The notes below the pieces were generated by a model, which ran no database searches, was not told the origin of the DNA, and worked only from the letters and a program-made list of their open reading frames with translations. Shown here piece by piece: positions 33,528-41,998 of a DNA stretch of 64,000 bases. Each line of letters starts with the position of its first letter. The stretch's first letter is position 1. The DNA comes from Bog-473 sp963725895 (GTDB taxonomy: Bacteria; Actinomycetota; Acidimicrobiia; Acidimicrobiales; RAAP-2): the NCBI GenBank assembly GCA_963725895.1, contig CAVSAJ010000001.1, positions 1,860,001 to 1,924,000 on the forward strand. The letters are read 5' to 3'. The translations under genes and the position numbers were made by a program.

Positions 33528-34190
33528 TCACGAATAGAACACCACGATAAGAAGGAAGAGCAAGGACAGAAGGCCGAACAGGCCACCTGCCAGCTCCGCT
33601 CGTTGGATGCGAAGAGCCACCGGGACCCTTGCACGCCGGTCGCCACGCCACATCCAATAGATGCTCACCGGAGCGGCCAATGCAAGGGCGAGATCGAAAA
33701 GCATCCCGCCCCAAAGCGGCGGCCGCGCTGTCGCCGTTGCGACGGCCTGCACGACCCACAGATAGGTCGAGAGCATGAGAATCAGTCCGGCCACCAGACC
33801 GCCGGCGATCAGTGCAGCCCTTCGGGCGGCTGAAAACGGCTTCGCCGTCACCGCTGACCCGGGCCGCGCACTCGGCGCCGGGACCCAGTTCCGGGTAATG
33901 AACCAGGGATGAGCCCGCGCCGTGATGGCGGCGCTGTTTCCTCTCCTGTTGAGCTCAGCCAGGGATGGCATCGTCTCGGCGGCGTCGACACGCAGGGTGT
34001 CTGCCGAAGTCACCAAGCCGGGAGGAGGTTCGATCGGTACCCAGGCGTGCGTGGGTGGGGAATCCGGTGGCTCGTCGTACGATTCCAGCTCCGCGTCACG
34101 GACCAATTTCGTGGGCACGCCATCGGACATCCACCGTGCCTCGTGACGACCGAAGGGATCGGTATACCAACCCCGCTGCTCGGCAACCAC
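33528..34190 (-). CDS. DUF2510-containing membrane protein
   Basis: 220 residues from GTG 34190 with a strong GGAGGTGA ribosome site. The N-terminus GWYTDPFGRHEARWMSDGVP is a DUF2510-type motif (W-x-x-D-P-x(n)-R-W-x-x-G). A polar linker of ~85 residues follows, then transmembrane helices around RAALIAGGLVAGLILMLSTY, LFDLALALAAPVSIYWMWRG and LAGGLFGLLSLLFLLIVVFY. The function of DUF2510 is not known; such proteins are confined largely to Actinobacteria, which supports the host assignment. Confidence 0.8.
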   Translation of the reverse strand: MVAEQRGWYTDPFGRHEARWMSDGVPTKLVRDAELESYDEPPDSPPTHAWVPIEPPPGLVTSADTLRVDAAETMPSLAELNRRGNSAAITARAHPWFITRNWVPAPSARPGSAVTAKPFSAARRAALIAGGLVAGLILMLSTYLWVVQAVATATARPPLWGGMLFDLALALAAPVSIYWMWRGDRRARVPVALRIQRAELAGGLFGLLSLLFLLIVVFYS

Positions 34191-34248
34191 GGCTCACCTC
34201 CCGCCCGAAACTCTACGATGCCACGGGTATCTCCGCGAGATCGAGGCG

Positions 34249-34905
34249 GTGGCACCAAGCGCAGAAATACCATGGGAAAGCGTGAACCAGCAGGCGAGGA
34301 AGGTCGTGCGAGATGGCTACGACCGCATCGCCTCCTCCTACCTCGAGGCACGTCCACACGATGGCGCCGATGTCGCACTCCTCGAGGAACTGCTGAACCA
34401 ACTGTCGAGCCCCAGTCGAGTCCTTGACGCAGGATGTGGATCTGGTGTCCCCGTATCCAGTCGACTCCTTGAAGGTGGACACGACGTCGTCGGCGTGGAC
34501 CTCTCGTCGGGTCAGCTGTCCCTCGCTCGAACCGTGCTTGCCAGGGGTCAACTGGTGCGAGGCGACCTGACCGAACTGCCCTTTGCCGACGAATCCTTCG
34601 ATGCAGTCGTGTCGTTCTACACGATCATCCACGTACCACGACAAGAGCACGACTCTCTCTTGAGGGAGATCCATCGAGTTCTCCGCACCGATGGACGTGC
34701 ACTCTTGTGCCTCGGATGGGGTGATCTGCCCGAGGACCATGATCCCGACAGCTGGCTCGGCGTTCCCATGTTCTGGAGCCACTTCGATGAGCAGGCAAAT
34801 CTCGCCCTGCTCTCAGAGGTCGGCTTCATTCTGGAATGGAGCAGGCGGATCACCGATCCGATGGGGCACGCTTCGCACCAGTTCGTCCTCGCGAGACACA
34901 GCTGA
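34249..34905 (+). CDS. Class I SAM-dependent methyltransferase
   Basis: 218 residues from GTG 34249. GYDRIASSYLEARPHDGADV precedes motif I SRVLDAGCGSGVPVSSRLLE; VVGVDLSSGQLSLART is motif II, VRGDLTELPFADESFDAVVS is motif III/IV and LREIHRVLRTDGRALLCLGW the post-motif. This is the standard UbiE/Methyltransf_11 layout. The substrate is unknown. The stretch 34.2-37.3 kb (methyltransferase, FAD monooxygenase, DUF998 protein, all on the plus strand) appears less GC-rich than its surroundings and may be a small acquired island. Confidence 0.88.
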   Translation: MAPSAEIPWESVNQQARKVVRDGYDRIASSYLEARPHDGADVALLEELLNQLSSPSRVLDAGCGSGVPVSSRLLEGGHDVVGVDLSSGQLSLARTVLARGQLVRGDLTELPFADESFDAVVSFYTIIHVPRQEHDSLLREIHRVLRTDGRALLCLGWGDLPEDHDPDSWLGVPMFWSHFDEQANLALLSEVGFILEWSRRITDPMGHASHQFVLARHS

Positions 34906-35049
34906 CTCGGGAAGAGTCGGCCTCCCCCCGCATCGTTGAGCATGAACTTTCGCCGCCACCCACAACGTAGCGCGACAGAGGGGGCTTGATGCAAGCGACG
35001 ACATGTGCTGATCATGAGTCGTTGTGGATGCATCCGGCGCGGAGCGGCA

Positions 35050-36540
35050 ATGACAGAGCATGCGGTCGTGATCGCAGGAGGAGGTCCGACTGGGTTGATG
35101 TTGGCAGGTGAGCTGGCGTTGGCGGGGATCGACGTCGCCATCGTCGAGCGGCGGGCCAGCCTGGAGCTCGACGGCTCGCGCGCCGGCGGACTGCACTCCC
35201 GCACGATTGAGGTGCTCGATCAGCGCGGGATCGCTGATCGGTTCCTCGCGGAAGGTCACACGATGCAGGTCCAGGCCTTTGCAGGAATTCCCTTGGACAT
35301 CAGCGACTTCCCCACCCGCCACAACTACGGGCTCGCGCTCTGGCAGAGCCGCTTTGAGCGCATCCTGGGCGCCTGGGTCAGCGAGGTCGGCGTGCCGATC
35401 ACCCGCGACCGCGAAGTGACGGGTTTCGCACAGGACGACACTGGCGTCGACGTCGAGCTGTCCGACGGCCAATCGCTACGGGCGGACTACCTCGTCGGGT
35501 GTGACGGTGGACGCAGTGTGATCCGAAAGTCGGCGGGCATCGAGTTCCTCGGCTGGGATCCGACGACCAGCTGGCTGATCGCCGAGGTCGAGATGGACGA
35601 GGAGCCGGCGTTCGGCCTGCGCCCCGGTGGCGGCATCGGCCAGGCAGCTGACGAAGGGCGGGTTCGGGTGGCCCTGGCAGAACGGTGCGTCGAACACACA
35701 CGCGATCCCACCCTCCAAGATGTCAGCGAGGCGCTCATCGCGGTCGACGGGACGGACTACGGGGCACACAGCCCTACCTGGATCTCCCGCTTCACGGACA
35801 TGACCCGGCAGGCGGCCTCGTACCGGGAGGGGCGTGTGCTGCTGGCGGGCGACGCCGCACACGTGCATCCGCCTCAAGGTGGACAGGGCCTCAACACCGG
35901 TGTACAAGATGCCGTGAACCTCGGTTGGAAGCTGGCCCAGGTGGTCAACAACACGTCACCAGACGGTCTTCTCGACACCTACCACGCCGAGCGACACCCG
36001 GTCGGTGCCCGCGTGCAGCACAACACCATGGCGCAGGGCGTGCTCAGGGCTACCGACGAGCGCACTGACGCGTTGCGCGACACGTTGACCGACCTGCTGA
36101 GCATGGACGAGCCGCGCAAACGGGTCGCCGGCATGATCAGCGGCCTGGACATCCACTATGACCTCGGGGACGGGCACCCGCTGCTCGGCCGCCGCATGCC
36201 CGACCTCGATCTGCAGACCGCCGATGGCCCGACCCGCGTCTTCACCTTGCTGCACAATGCCCGGCCCGTGCTCCTCAACTTCGGCGAACCCGGCGGATTC
36301 GACATGTCTCCTTGGACGGACCGAGTCCAGCTCGTCGACGCCACCCATGCTGGCACCTGCGAGCTCCCGGTCCTTGGGGAGGTTGCCGCTCCCCCGTCAG
36401 TGTTGATCCGACCCGACGGACATGTCGCCTGGGCGGGAGACCTCACGGACTCAGAGCTGCCTCGCGCACTTGCGACCTGGTTCGGAGCAGCCTCCGGCCG
36501 GGCGCCGAACCGGCGTTTCGAGCGCACTTCTCCGGGGTAG
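35050..36540 (+). CDS. FAD-dependent aromatic hydroxylase (PHBH-fold monooxygenase)
   Basis: 496 residues from ATG 35050. The FAD dinucleotide motif VVIAGGGPTGLMLAGELALA opens the protein; the second motif LVGCDGGRSVIRKSAGI and the third, VLLAGDAAHVHPPQGGQGLN, are complete. The C-terminal ~120 residues have a thioredoxin-like domain (GRRMPDLDLQTADGPTRVFT) as in polyketide hydroxylases of the RdmE/PgaE type and pentachlorophenol hydroxylase. Substrate is unknown. The DUF998 gene follows after 6 bp, so the two share a transcript. Confidence 0.88.
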   Translation: MTEHAVVIAGGGPTGLMLAGELALAGIDVAIVERRASLELDGSRAGGLHSRTIEVLDQRGIADRFLAEGHTMQVQAFAGIPLDISDFPTRHNYGLALWQSRFERILGAWVSEVGVPITRDREVTGFAQDDTGVDVELSDGQSLRADYLVGCDGGRSVIRKSAGIEFLGWDPTTSWLIAEVEMDEEPAFGLRPGGGIGQAADEGRVRVALAERCVEHTRDPTLQDVSEALIAVDGTDYGAHSPTWISRFTDMTRQAASYREGRVLLAGDAAHVHPPQGGQGLNTGVQDAVNLGWKLAQVVNNTSPDGLLDTYHAERHPVGARVQHNTMAQGVLRATDERTDALRDTLTDLLSMDEPRKRVAGMISGLDIHYDLGDGHPLLGRRMPDLDLQTADGPTRVFTLLHNARPVLLNFGEPGGFDMSPWTDRVQLVDATHAGTCELPVLGEVAAPPSVLIRPDGHVAWAGDLTDSELPRALATWFGAASGRAPNRRFERTSPG

Positions 36541-36546
36541 ACGCCC

Positions 36547-37305
36547 ATGACGCACTCCGTCCACCTCCCTGCCACCGCGAAGACCGATCTGGCGATAGGT
36601 CGATCGGTTCGGCGGTCCGCCACGCGCGATCCCATCGTGAAGGCGATCCCCTGGTGGACGGTGGCGGCCGCCTGTGCCTCGCCGGCCTTGCTCATCGGTG
36701 GCCTCTTCATCGCCACGTCTGTGCAGCCTGCTTCGTACGACCCGGTCCGCGACACCATAAGTGAGCTTGCCGGACCGGCAGCGACCGATTCGTGGATCAT
36801 GACCTCGGCCATAGCGGGTGTGGGCTTGTGCTACCTGCTCGTCGCAATCGGGCTGCAGCACGCACGGCGTGCCGGGAGGCTCCTGCTCGCCGGTGGAGGT
36901 GTGGCGACATTGTTGATCGCCGTGTTCCGTCAACCCCGTGACGGCTACTCGCTTGAGCACGAACTCGCGGTCATCGCAACAGCCGTGACCTGTTGCACCT
37001 GGCCGATATTCGCATCATATGGGCGGCATCCTGCATTCCTGTTGACGCGGGCCCCGAGCCTTGCCGCGGCTGGAGCCACGCTTGGGCTCGTGGTGTGGTA
37101 CGCGCTCGAAAGCGGAGGTGCCCTCCTGGGAGTTGCCGAGCGATGCGCGGCTGCCGCCGTTCCTCTGTGGCTGGTCGCCGTCGTCGTCACGACTCGGCGG
37201 ACATTCATGTACTCACCGCGCGCCATGACCCCTCAGAGGGCTCCGACACGCCAAAGCCTCGATCTCGACCCTGCGCCATCCCGCGCGAGCCGAATAACCC
37301 CGTAA
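36547..37305 (+). CDS. DUF998 multi-pass membrane protein
   Basis: 252 residues. Conserved DUF998 features: YDPVRDTISELAGPAATDSW near residue 60-80, and six or so helices including AAACASPALLIGGLFIATSV, AIAGVGLCYLLVAIGLQHA, AVIATAVTCCTWPIFASYG and ALLGVAERCAAAAVPLWLVA. Function is unknown; some relatives are proposed to sit next to tailoring enzymes. It is 6 bp downstream of the monooxygenase gene. Confidence 0.82.
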   Translation: MTHSVHLPATAKTDLAIGRSVRRSATRDPIVKAIPWWTVAAACASPALLIGGLFIATSVQPASYDPVRDTISELAGPAATDSWIMTSAIAGVGLCYLLVAIGLQHARRAGRLLLAGGGVATLLIAVFRQPRDGYSLEHELAVIATAVTCCTWPIFASYGRHPAFLLTRAPSLAAAGATLGLVVWYALESGGALLGVAERCAAAAVPLWLVAVVVTTRRTFMYSPRAMTPQRAPTRQSLDLDPAPSRASRITP

Positions 37306-37335
37306 CCCAGCCAAGGCGCATCGAACCAATCAGAA

Positions 37336-38433
37336 TCAGCCCGCCCGAATCGACGCCGGGTCCACGCCGACTCCGCCCGCCGCGCTCGAGTCGTACACGG
37401 CGAGCGCGAACCGCAACACGTCGACGGCCTCTTCTCCACTCCACCACAAGGGACCCTCGCCTGTACGGAGCCACCGAAGCCAGTGGCGTCCGGAGTCCCG
37501 GAAGCTGCTGGCCCAGTCGTCGTCGAGCGCGTGGTAGGTCCGCATCTCGCCGTCGACGTACGTCTCGAGGCTGGGTTGCTGAATGCCCCGGCCGGTGCAC
37601 CGGTTCACCCGCGTATAGCCGCGGCGACCCGTCACTTCCCACCGTTCGTCATTGGTGTAATAGTCGGACCGGAGGTACATCTCGGGCGCCAAGGTGATGT
37701 CCCACACGCCGCGGATGCCGTTCTGGTGCTCCCAGACAATCGTGGTTGGCGCGTCGATCTCGACGTCTTTGAACACCTCGGTGCAGCCCACCCACGCCCG
37801 CACCTCCCGCAGGGGGCCGAAGAGCCACAACGCCGTGGAGAGTTTGTGCCAGCCGTCGTCGAACACCAAGATGCCCCTGCCGCGGCGCATCTGCTTGAAC
37901 TGCCATTCGAAGCTGGACCGCGGCACGTCCCAACCGCCGCTGCCGCTGCCCACCATCTTCATGTGATAGCCGCTCACCGCGCCGAGGTCCCCGGACTCGA
38001 CGGTCTCCTTCAGCTTCTGCAACGGCTGATAGAAGAGGTAGTTCTCCATGACTCGCAAGACGCGGTCGTTCGCTCGGGCCGCGTCGAGCATCTGGTGAGC
38101 TTCGTCCAGGTCACTGCACATGGGCTTTTGCAGGTTCAGATGCCAGCCGTAGCCGAGCATCTCGCAGACCCCCTCGGGGTGGAGTGGAATCGGAAGCAGG
38201 ACCTCGGCGGCGTCAACGGCAACGCCGCTCGACGCAAGTTCGGCTGCGCTGGCGAACGTCCGCGCGGCCGGCCACTCGACTTGGCGTTCGGCGCGACGTT
38301 GGGGATCGGGATCGACGAGCGCAACGACCTCGACGTCGGGGTTGCCTCTATAGGCTCGGACGTTCAAGTCGTAGATGCGGCCGAGACCGATGAAGGCGGC
38401 CCGGACCGCCCGGTCGTAGGGAACGAACGTCAT
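37336..38433 (-). CDS. Gfo/Idh/MocA-family oxidoreductase
   Basis: 365 residues from ATG 38433. N-terminal NAD(P) domain RAAFIGLGRIYDLNVRAYRG, VVALVDPDPQRRAE and the LNLQKPMCSDLDEAHQML stretch that matches the usual EKP motif (here QKP, a substitution). The C-terminal domain includes SGYHMKMVGSGSGGWDVPRS and GRGILVFDDGWHKLSTALWL, where the Asp-x-x-x-His pair common in this family is conserved. These enzymes oxidise sugars or inositols. No sugar operon adjoins it. A longer upstream frame exists but overlaps the MFS gene and has no conserved content. Confidence 0.87.
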   Translation of the reverse strand: MTFVPYDRAVRAAFIGLGRIYDLNVRAYRGNPDVEVVALVDPDPQRRAERQVEWPAARTFASAAELASSGVAVDAAEVLLPIPLHPEGVCEMLGYGWHLNLQKPMCSDLDEAHQMLDAARANDRVLRVMENYLFYQPLQKLKETVESGDLGAVSGYHMKMVGSGSGGWDVPRSSFEWQFKQMRRGRGILVFDDGWHKLSTALWLFGPLREVRAWVGCTEVFKDVEIDAPTTIVWEHQNGIRGVWDITLAPEMYLRSDYYTNDERWEVTGRRGYTRVNRCTGRGIQQPSLETYVDGEMRTYHALDDDWASSFRDSGRHWLRWLRTGEGPLWWSGEEAVDVLRFALAVYDSSAAGGVGVDPASIRAG

Positions 38434-38555
38434 AGTGGCTTGCTCTCTCTTCACTCGGATTCGGCTGGCAGTGCGATCGCACGTTCTATCGCAACGCGTG
38501 AACCAAGGGGTTCGACGTCTGGAGTCGGATCCCGTAGCCGGCACGTCGAGGCTTC

Positions 38556-40253
38556 TCAGGTGATGTCGGCCACCAGCCTCTGCCTCGCCCGCGTGCGTCG
38601 GGTCATTGGCCGGATGAAGAGCGCGCAGACCACCGAGAGCGCGGCGGCGCCGGCGCCCACCCAGAACGGCACGCTGAAGCTGTGCAGCAGGGACTCGCTG
38701 CGGGTCCCGTTGGCGCGGCGGGCGAGTGTCTCTTGGATCGTCAGCACGACCTGGATGCCCGCCACCTCGCCCACCTGGCTGGCCAGCAGCTGCGCCGCGC
38801 TCATGACCCCGTATTCGGACTCGGCCAGCTCGTTCGACATCGTGGCGGACGTGGCCGGCATCGAGACGCCCATGCCGAGGCCCGACAGTGCCAGTGCGAT
38901 CAGGACGACGACGAGGCCCGACGACACGCTCAGCGTGGCGAAGAGGATCATGGACAAGAGCAGTGCCGCTGTGCCAAAGAGCGTGGCGTTGCGCTCCCCC
39001 GTTCGCAGGGTCATGTAGCCGGCGATCGGCGCGCTGATGGCGAAGACCAGCGGGCGGGCCACCGAGAGGAACCCGACCTGGGAGACGCTGTAGCCATAGA
39101 CCTGCTCCATGAGGAGCGGGAAGAGGAAGAACCCCCCGAAGTAGGCGAAACTCGAGAAGCCTTTTGCGCCCATCGGGAACATGAAGTTGCGGCGCCGCCA
39201 ATAGGTGGTGGGCACGAGAGGCGTGGCGAACGTGGACTCGCGCCACACGAAGGTGATGCCGAGGACAATGGACACCACGCCGGACACGATGACCCCGACG
39301 GACGTCCAACCGGCGACCGGTCCGATGCTCAGCACGAGCATGCCGGCTGTGACGGCTCCCGCCAGGCTCCAACTGCCGATCCAGTCCATGCCTGCCCACA
39401 CGCTCGAGCGACCATCCGACGTTGCCGTACCGGCGTCGTGGTGCCCATCGTGCGCGCCCGGCTCCATGTCTGGCTGCATGTCCGGGTGCATGTCCGGCTC
39501 CATGACCCGCGCTGCGACCGCACCGCCGGCCCGCTGGGCCCGGCGGCCCGAGGGCAGCAACGCCGCCACGACCACGGACGCGACGACCAGCAGAACCAGC
39601 TGGCCCCAGAACAGCGTGCGCCACCCGAAGTATTGGATCACCGGCGACCCCAGCGTCACGCCGAGGACGGGCCCGCCGGCGCCCACGAGCGACCACCACC
39701 CGAGTGCCTTGACCCTGTCCTCGGGGTCGAAGAGCTCGAGGATGATGGCCATCGACGCCGTGCCGGTCGCAGCGCCTTGCACACCGTCGAGGGCGCGTGC
39801 GAAGAGCAGCATCCCGACGTCGGGCGCCGTGGCGGTGAGGACCGCGCTGACCATCGCCCCGAGCAGGCCGAACTGGTAGAGCCGGCGGTGCCCGAAGAGG
39901 TCGCCGGCCTTGCCGAAGAACGGCGCGGCGACGCCGAAGGCGAGCAGCGGACCCGTCGAGGCCCAGGCCAAGACGGAGAAGTTCGTGTGGAAGTCGGCCT
40001 TGACCGTCGGCAGTGCGACGACGAAGACGGTGAAGGTGATGTTGAGCGACAACAGCCCGGCCAGCAACGCGACGAGCGCCCACCACTGATAGCGCGGGCT
40101 GCGCACCGCGCGCGCCGAGACACGGCGGTGTAAGAGGACGAACCAGTTGGTCTCGACCGCACCGTCACCGAGCGGCCCCATGGCGCCGCCGCCGGGGTCG
40201 GCGGCGGGGTCGAGGAGCGCGTCGGAGCGCTCGAACTCGACTGGGGCGGTCAT
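38556..40253 (-). CDS. MFS (DHA2-type) efflux transporter with a Met/His/Asp-rich loop
   Basis: 565 residues from ATG 40253, enough for 14 transmembrane helices, as in the DHA2 drug-proton antiporters. WASTGPLLAFGVAAPFFGKA and GDLFGHRRLYQFGLLGAMVS contain motif A (G-D-x-x-G-H-R-R). Between the helix ending VVVAALLPSG and the later DWIGSWSLAGAVTAG there is a hydrophilic loop with MEPDMHPDMQPDMEPGAHDG then HHDAG (about residues 217-241). Repeated Met-x-x-Asp and His suggest metal binding, as in copper-handling proteins. The substrate is unknown; an alternative is a simple low-complexity linker. Confidence 0.87.
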   Translation of the reverse strand: MTAPVEFERSDALLDPAADPGGGAMGPLGDGAVETNWFVLLHRRVSARAVRSPRYQWWALVALLAGLLSLNITFTVFVVALPTVKADFHTNFSVLAWASTGPLLAFGVAAPFFGKAGDLFGHRRLYQFGLLGAMVSAVLTATAPDVGMLLFARALDGVQGAATGTASMAIILELFDPEDRVKALGWWSLVGAGGPVLGVTLGSPVIQYFGWRTLFWGQLVLLVVASVVVAALLPSGRRAQRAGGAVAARVMEPDMHPDMQPDMEPGAHDGHHDAGTATSDGRSSVWAGMDWIGSWSLAGAVTAGMLVLSIGPVAGWTSVGVIVSGVVSIVLGITFVWRESTFATPLVPTTYWRRRNFMFPMGAKGFSSFAYFGGFFLFPLLMEQVYGYSVSQVGFLSVARPLVFAISAPIAGYMTLRTGERNATLFGTAALLLSMILFATLSVSSGLVVVLIALALSGLGMGVSMPATSATMSNELAESEYGVMSAAQLLASQVGEVAGIQVVLTIQETLARRANGTRSESLLHSFSVPFWVGAGAAALSVVCALFIRPMTRRTRARQRLVADIT

Positions 40254-40408
40254 GGCGGACACCCTACCGGTGCCCAATTTCGGCTCTTCGACGGTCTCCG
40301 GCGCCTCCTGGTAGTAGACACGAGGGCGTCAACGGAGCAGAGGGATCCGACGCGCGCTGCCACGGAGCCGGCAACGGCATCCCGGTGGCGTCACCAAAAG
40401 GGGGCACC

Positions 40409-41644
40409 ATGTCCGACACGGCGACACCGCCCGAGGTGTTCACGCCCGAGTTCATGCACGATCCCCACGCCCAGATCGCGCGCCTGCGCGACCGCGACCC
40501 CGTCCACTACGTCGAGCACATGGCACTGTGGTTGGTCACGCGCCACGACGACGTCAAGCGGCTCCTGTCCGACTCCGACCTGGTCACGCCGGACAAACGG
40601 GCCTGGGAGTTCTACGACCCCGCGCCCGCCGGGGGCTACACCCGCTGGCTCGAGGACAACAACCTCCTGGCTCTCGAACGCGACGACCACCGCCGCGTGC
40701 GCCGTCTGGTCTCTGCCGCCTTCACGCCGAGGGCCATCGCGCGCATGGAGGCCCACATCCACGAGGTGGTCGCCCACTTTGCCGCTCCGCTCAGTGGGCG
40801 CACCGGGGTGGTCGACCTCATGGCCGAGTTCACCGACCCCATCCCCAATACGGTCATCAGCAGGATCACCGGCATCCCGCCGGCCGGAGGCGACGAGCTG
40901 CGTTTCCGACAGTTGGCCCAGGCCGTGATAGCCAATGCCCTGCCGTTTGCGCCCGAGGAGACTCGCCAGCATGGCGAGCAGGCCATGCTCGAGCTGTCCG
41001 CCTGGGTCCGCGCCATGGCCGCCGAGCGTCAGTCCGAACCGCGGGACGACTTGATCAGCGACCTGGTGAGCACCCACGACATGGGCGACCAGATGACCAA
41101 CGACGAGATCGTCAGCCTGGTCACAGGGCTGGTCAGTGCCGGCAGCGAGACGACGTCAATCGGCGCGATCGCCGCCATCATGACTCTGCTGCAAAACCCG
41201 CAGGTCTTCGAGCTGGTGAAGGCCGACCGCACGCGGGTGCCGCGGGCCGTGCTCGAGATCATCCGCCACGGCATGGGTGGGCCCGGCGGGCTCCCTCGCT
41301 ACGCCGTGCGGGACTTCGAGCTGGGGGACAGGCAGATACGCAAGGGGCAGATGCTCATGCTGAGCTTCGGCGGAGCCAACCGCGATCCCGCGGTCTTCGA
41401 GGAGCCCGACGAGTTCGACATCACGCGGGACAACACCGACCTCCTGATGTTCGGCTTCGGCGCCCACTATTGCCTCGGCGTCCACCTCGCGAAGGCCGAG
41501 CTGCGCGCGTCGGTGGACGCCATGTGCGATTTTCTCCCGACCGGGGCGGAGATCCGCAACGATCTCATGGCGATGCGGTCGATGGGTACGTTCCAGCGGC
41601 CGGCGAATCTGCCCGTCGACTTCTCGGCGGGCCAGCGCTCTTAG
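40409..41644 (+). CDS. Cytochrome P450
   Basis: 411 residues from ATG 40409 with a GGGGG ribosome site. All P450 landmarks are intact: helix C NLLALERDDHRRVRRLVSAA, I helix GLVSAGSETTSIGAIAAIM, ExxR in VLEIIRHGMGGPGG, and the haem loop FGFGAHYCLGVHLAKAELRA with the cysteine ligand. The style (N-terminal TPEFMHDPHAQIARLRDRDP) is that of soluble actinobacterial CYPs acting on fatty acids, steroids or terpenes. Redox partners are not adjacent. It overlaps by four bases, tail to tail, the gene on the minus strand. Confidence 0.93.
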   Translation: MSDTATPPEVFTPEFMHDPHAQIARLRDRDPVHYVEHMALWLVTRHDDVKRLLSDSDLVTPDKRAWEFYDPAPAGGYTRWLEDNNLLALERDDHRRVRRLVSAAFTPRAIARMEAHIHEVVAHFAAPLSGRTGVVDLMAEFTDPIPNTVISRITGIPPAGGDELRFRQLAQAVIANALPFAPEETRQHGEQAMLELSAWVRAMAAERQSEPRDDLISDLVSTHDMGDQMTNDEIVSLVTGLVSAGSETTSIGAIAAIMTLLQNPQVFELVKADRTRVPRAVLEIIRHGMGGPGGLPRYAVRDFELGDRQIRKGQMLMLSFGGANRDPAVFEEPDEFDITRDNTDLLMFGFGAHYCLGVHLAKAELRASVDAMCDFLPTGAEIRNDLMAMRSMGTFQRPANLPVDFSAGQRS

Positions 41645-41956
41645 CGCAGCCCGCGCAGCCGGTACCACCAGTTCGGGTCGCGCCCGTGCGCGTGGAAGTG
41701 GTTCGGGATCTGGCGCATGACGCGGTCGACGGACCACTCCCCCGGCGCCGAAGCGAGCGTCGGCCACCCGGCTCAGCTGGTCGAGCATGTGCGTGAGGTC
41801 CTCGTCGGGCGGCCTCGGGCCGTGGTGCTTCCACACGACCATGGGCACCCCGCACACCTCGCAGTCGGCCACCCAGCAGACGTCGTCTTCGTGGTGCCAC
41901 TCAGAGAGGCGGGCCGCCTCGCAGAGGTCGCAGGTGGGGTCGAAGGGGAGCGCCAT
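41641..41956 (-). CDS. Small Cys-rich conserved protein, frame interrupted by one extra base
   Basis: Joined frames give ~104 residues: MALPFDPTCDLCEAARLSEW, HHEDDVCWVADCEVCGVPMV, VWKHHGPRPPDEDLTHMLDQ and, after removing one G from a run of five near 41740, EWSVDRVMRQIPNHFHAHGR, DPNWWYRLRGLR. CxxC pairs and the H-x-H at the end suggest a zinc site or a diverged HIT-like fold. Such proteins appear widely conserved in Actinobacteria without known function. The extra base sits in a homopolymer, as expected for a sequencing slip. Confidence 0.7.
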
Positions 41957-41998
41957 CAGAGGTAGGAACCGGCACCAGCGCCGAACCGCCGCGGGAGG

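Noticed and set aside
37336..40086. 916-codon minus-strand frame joining the Gfo/Idh gene to upstream sequence
   Set aside because: Only residues after ATG 38433 have family content. The upstream part is an alternative frame of the MFS gene.
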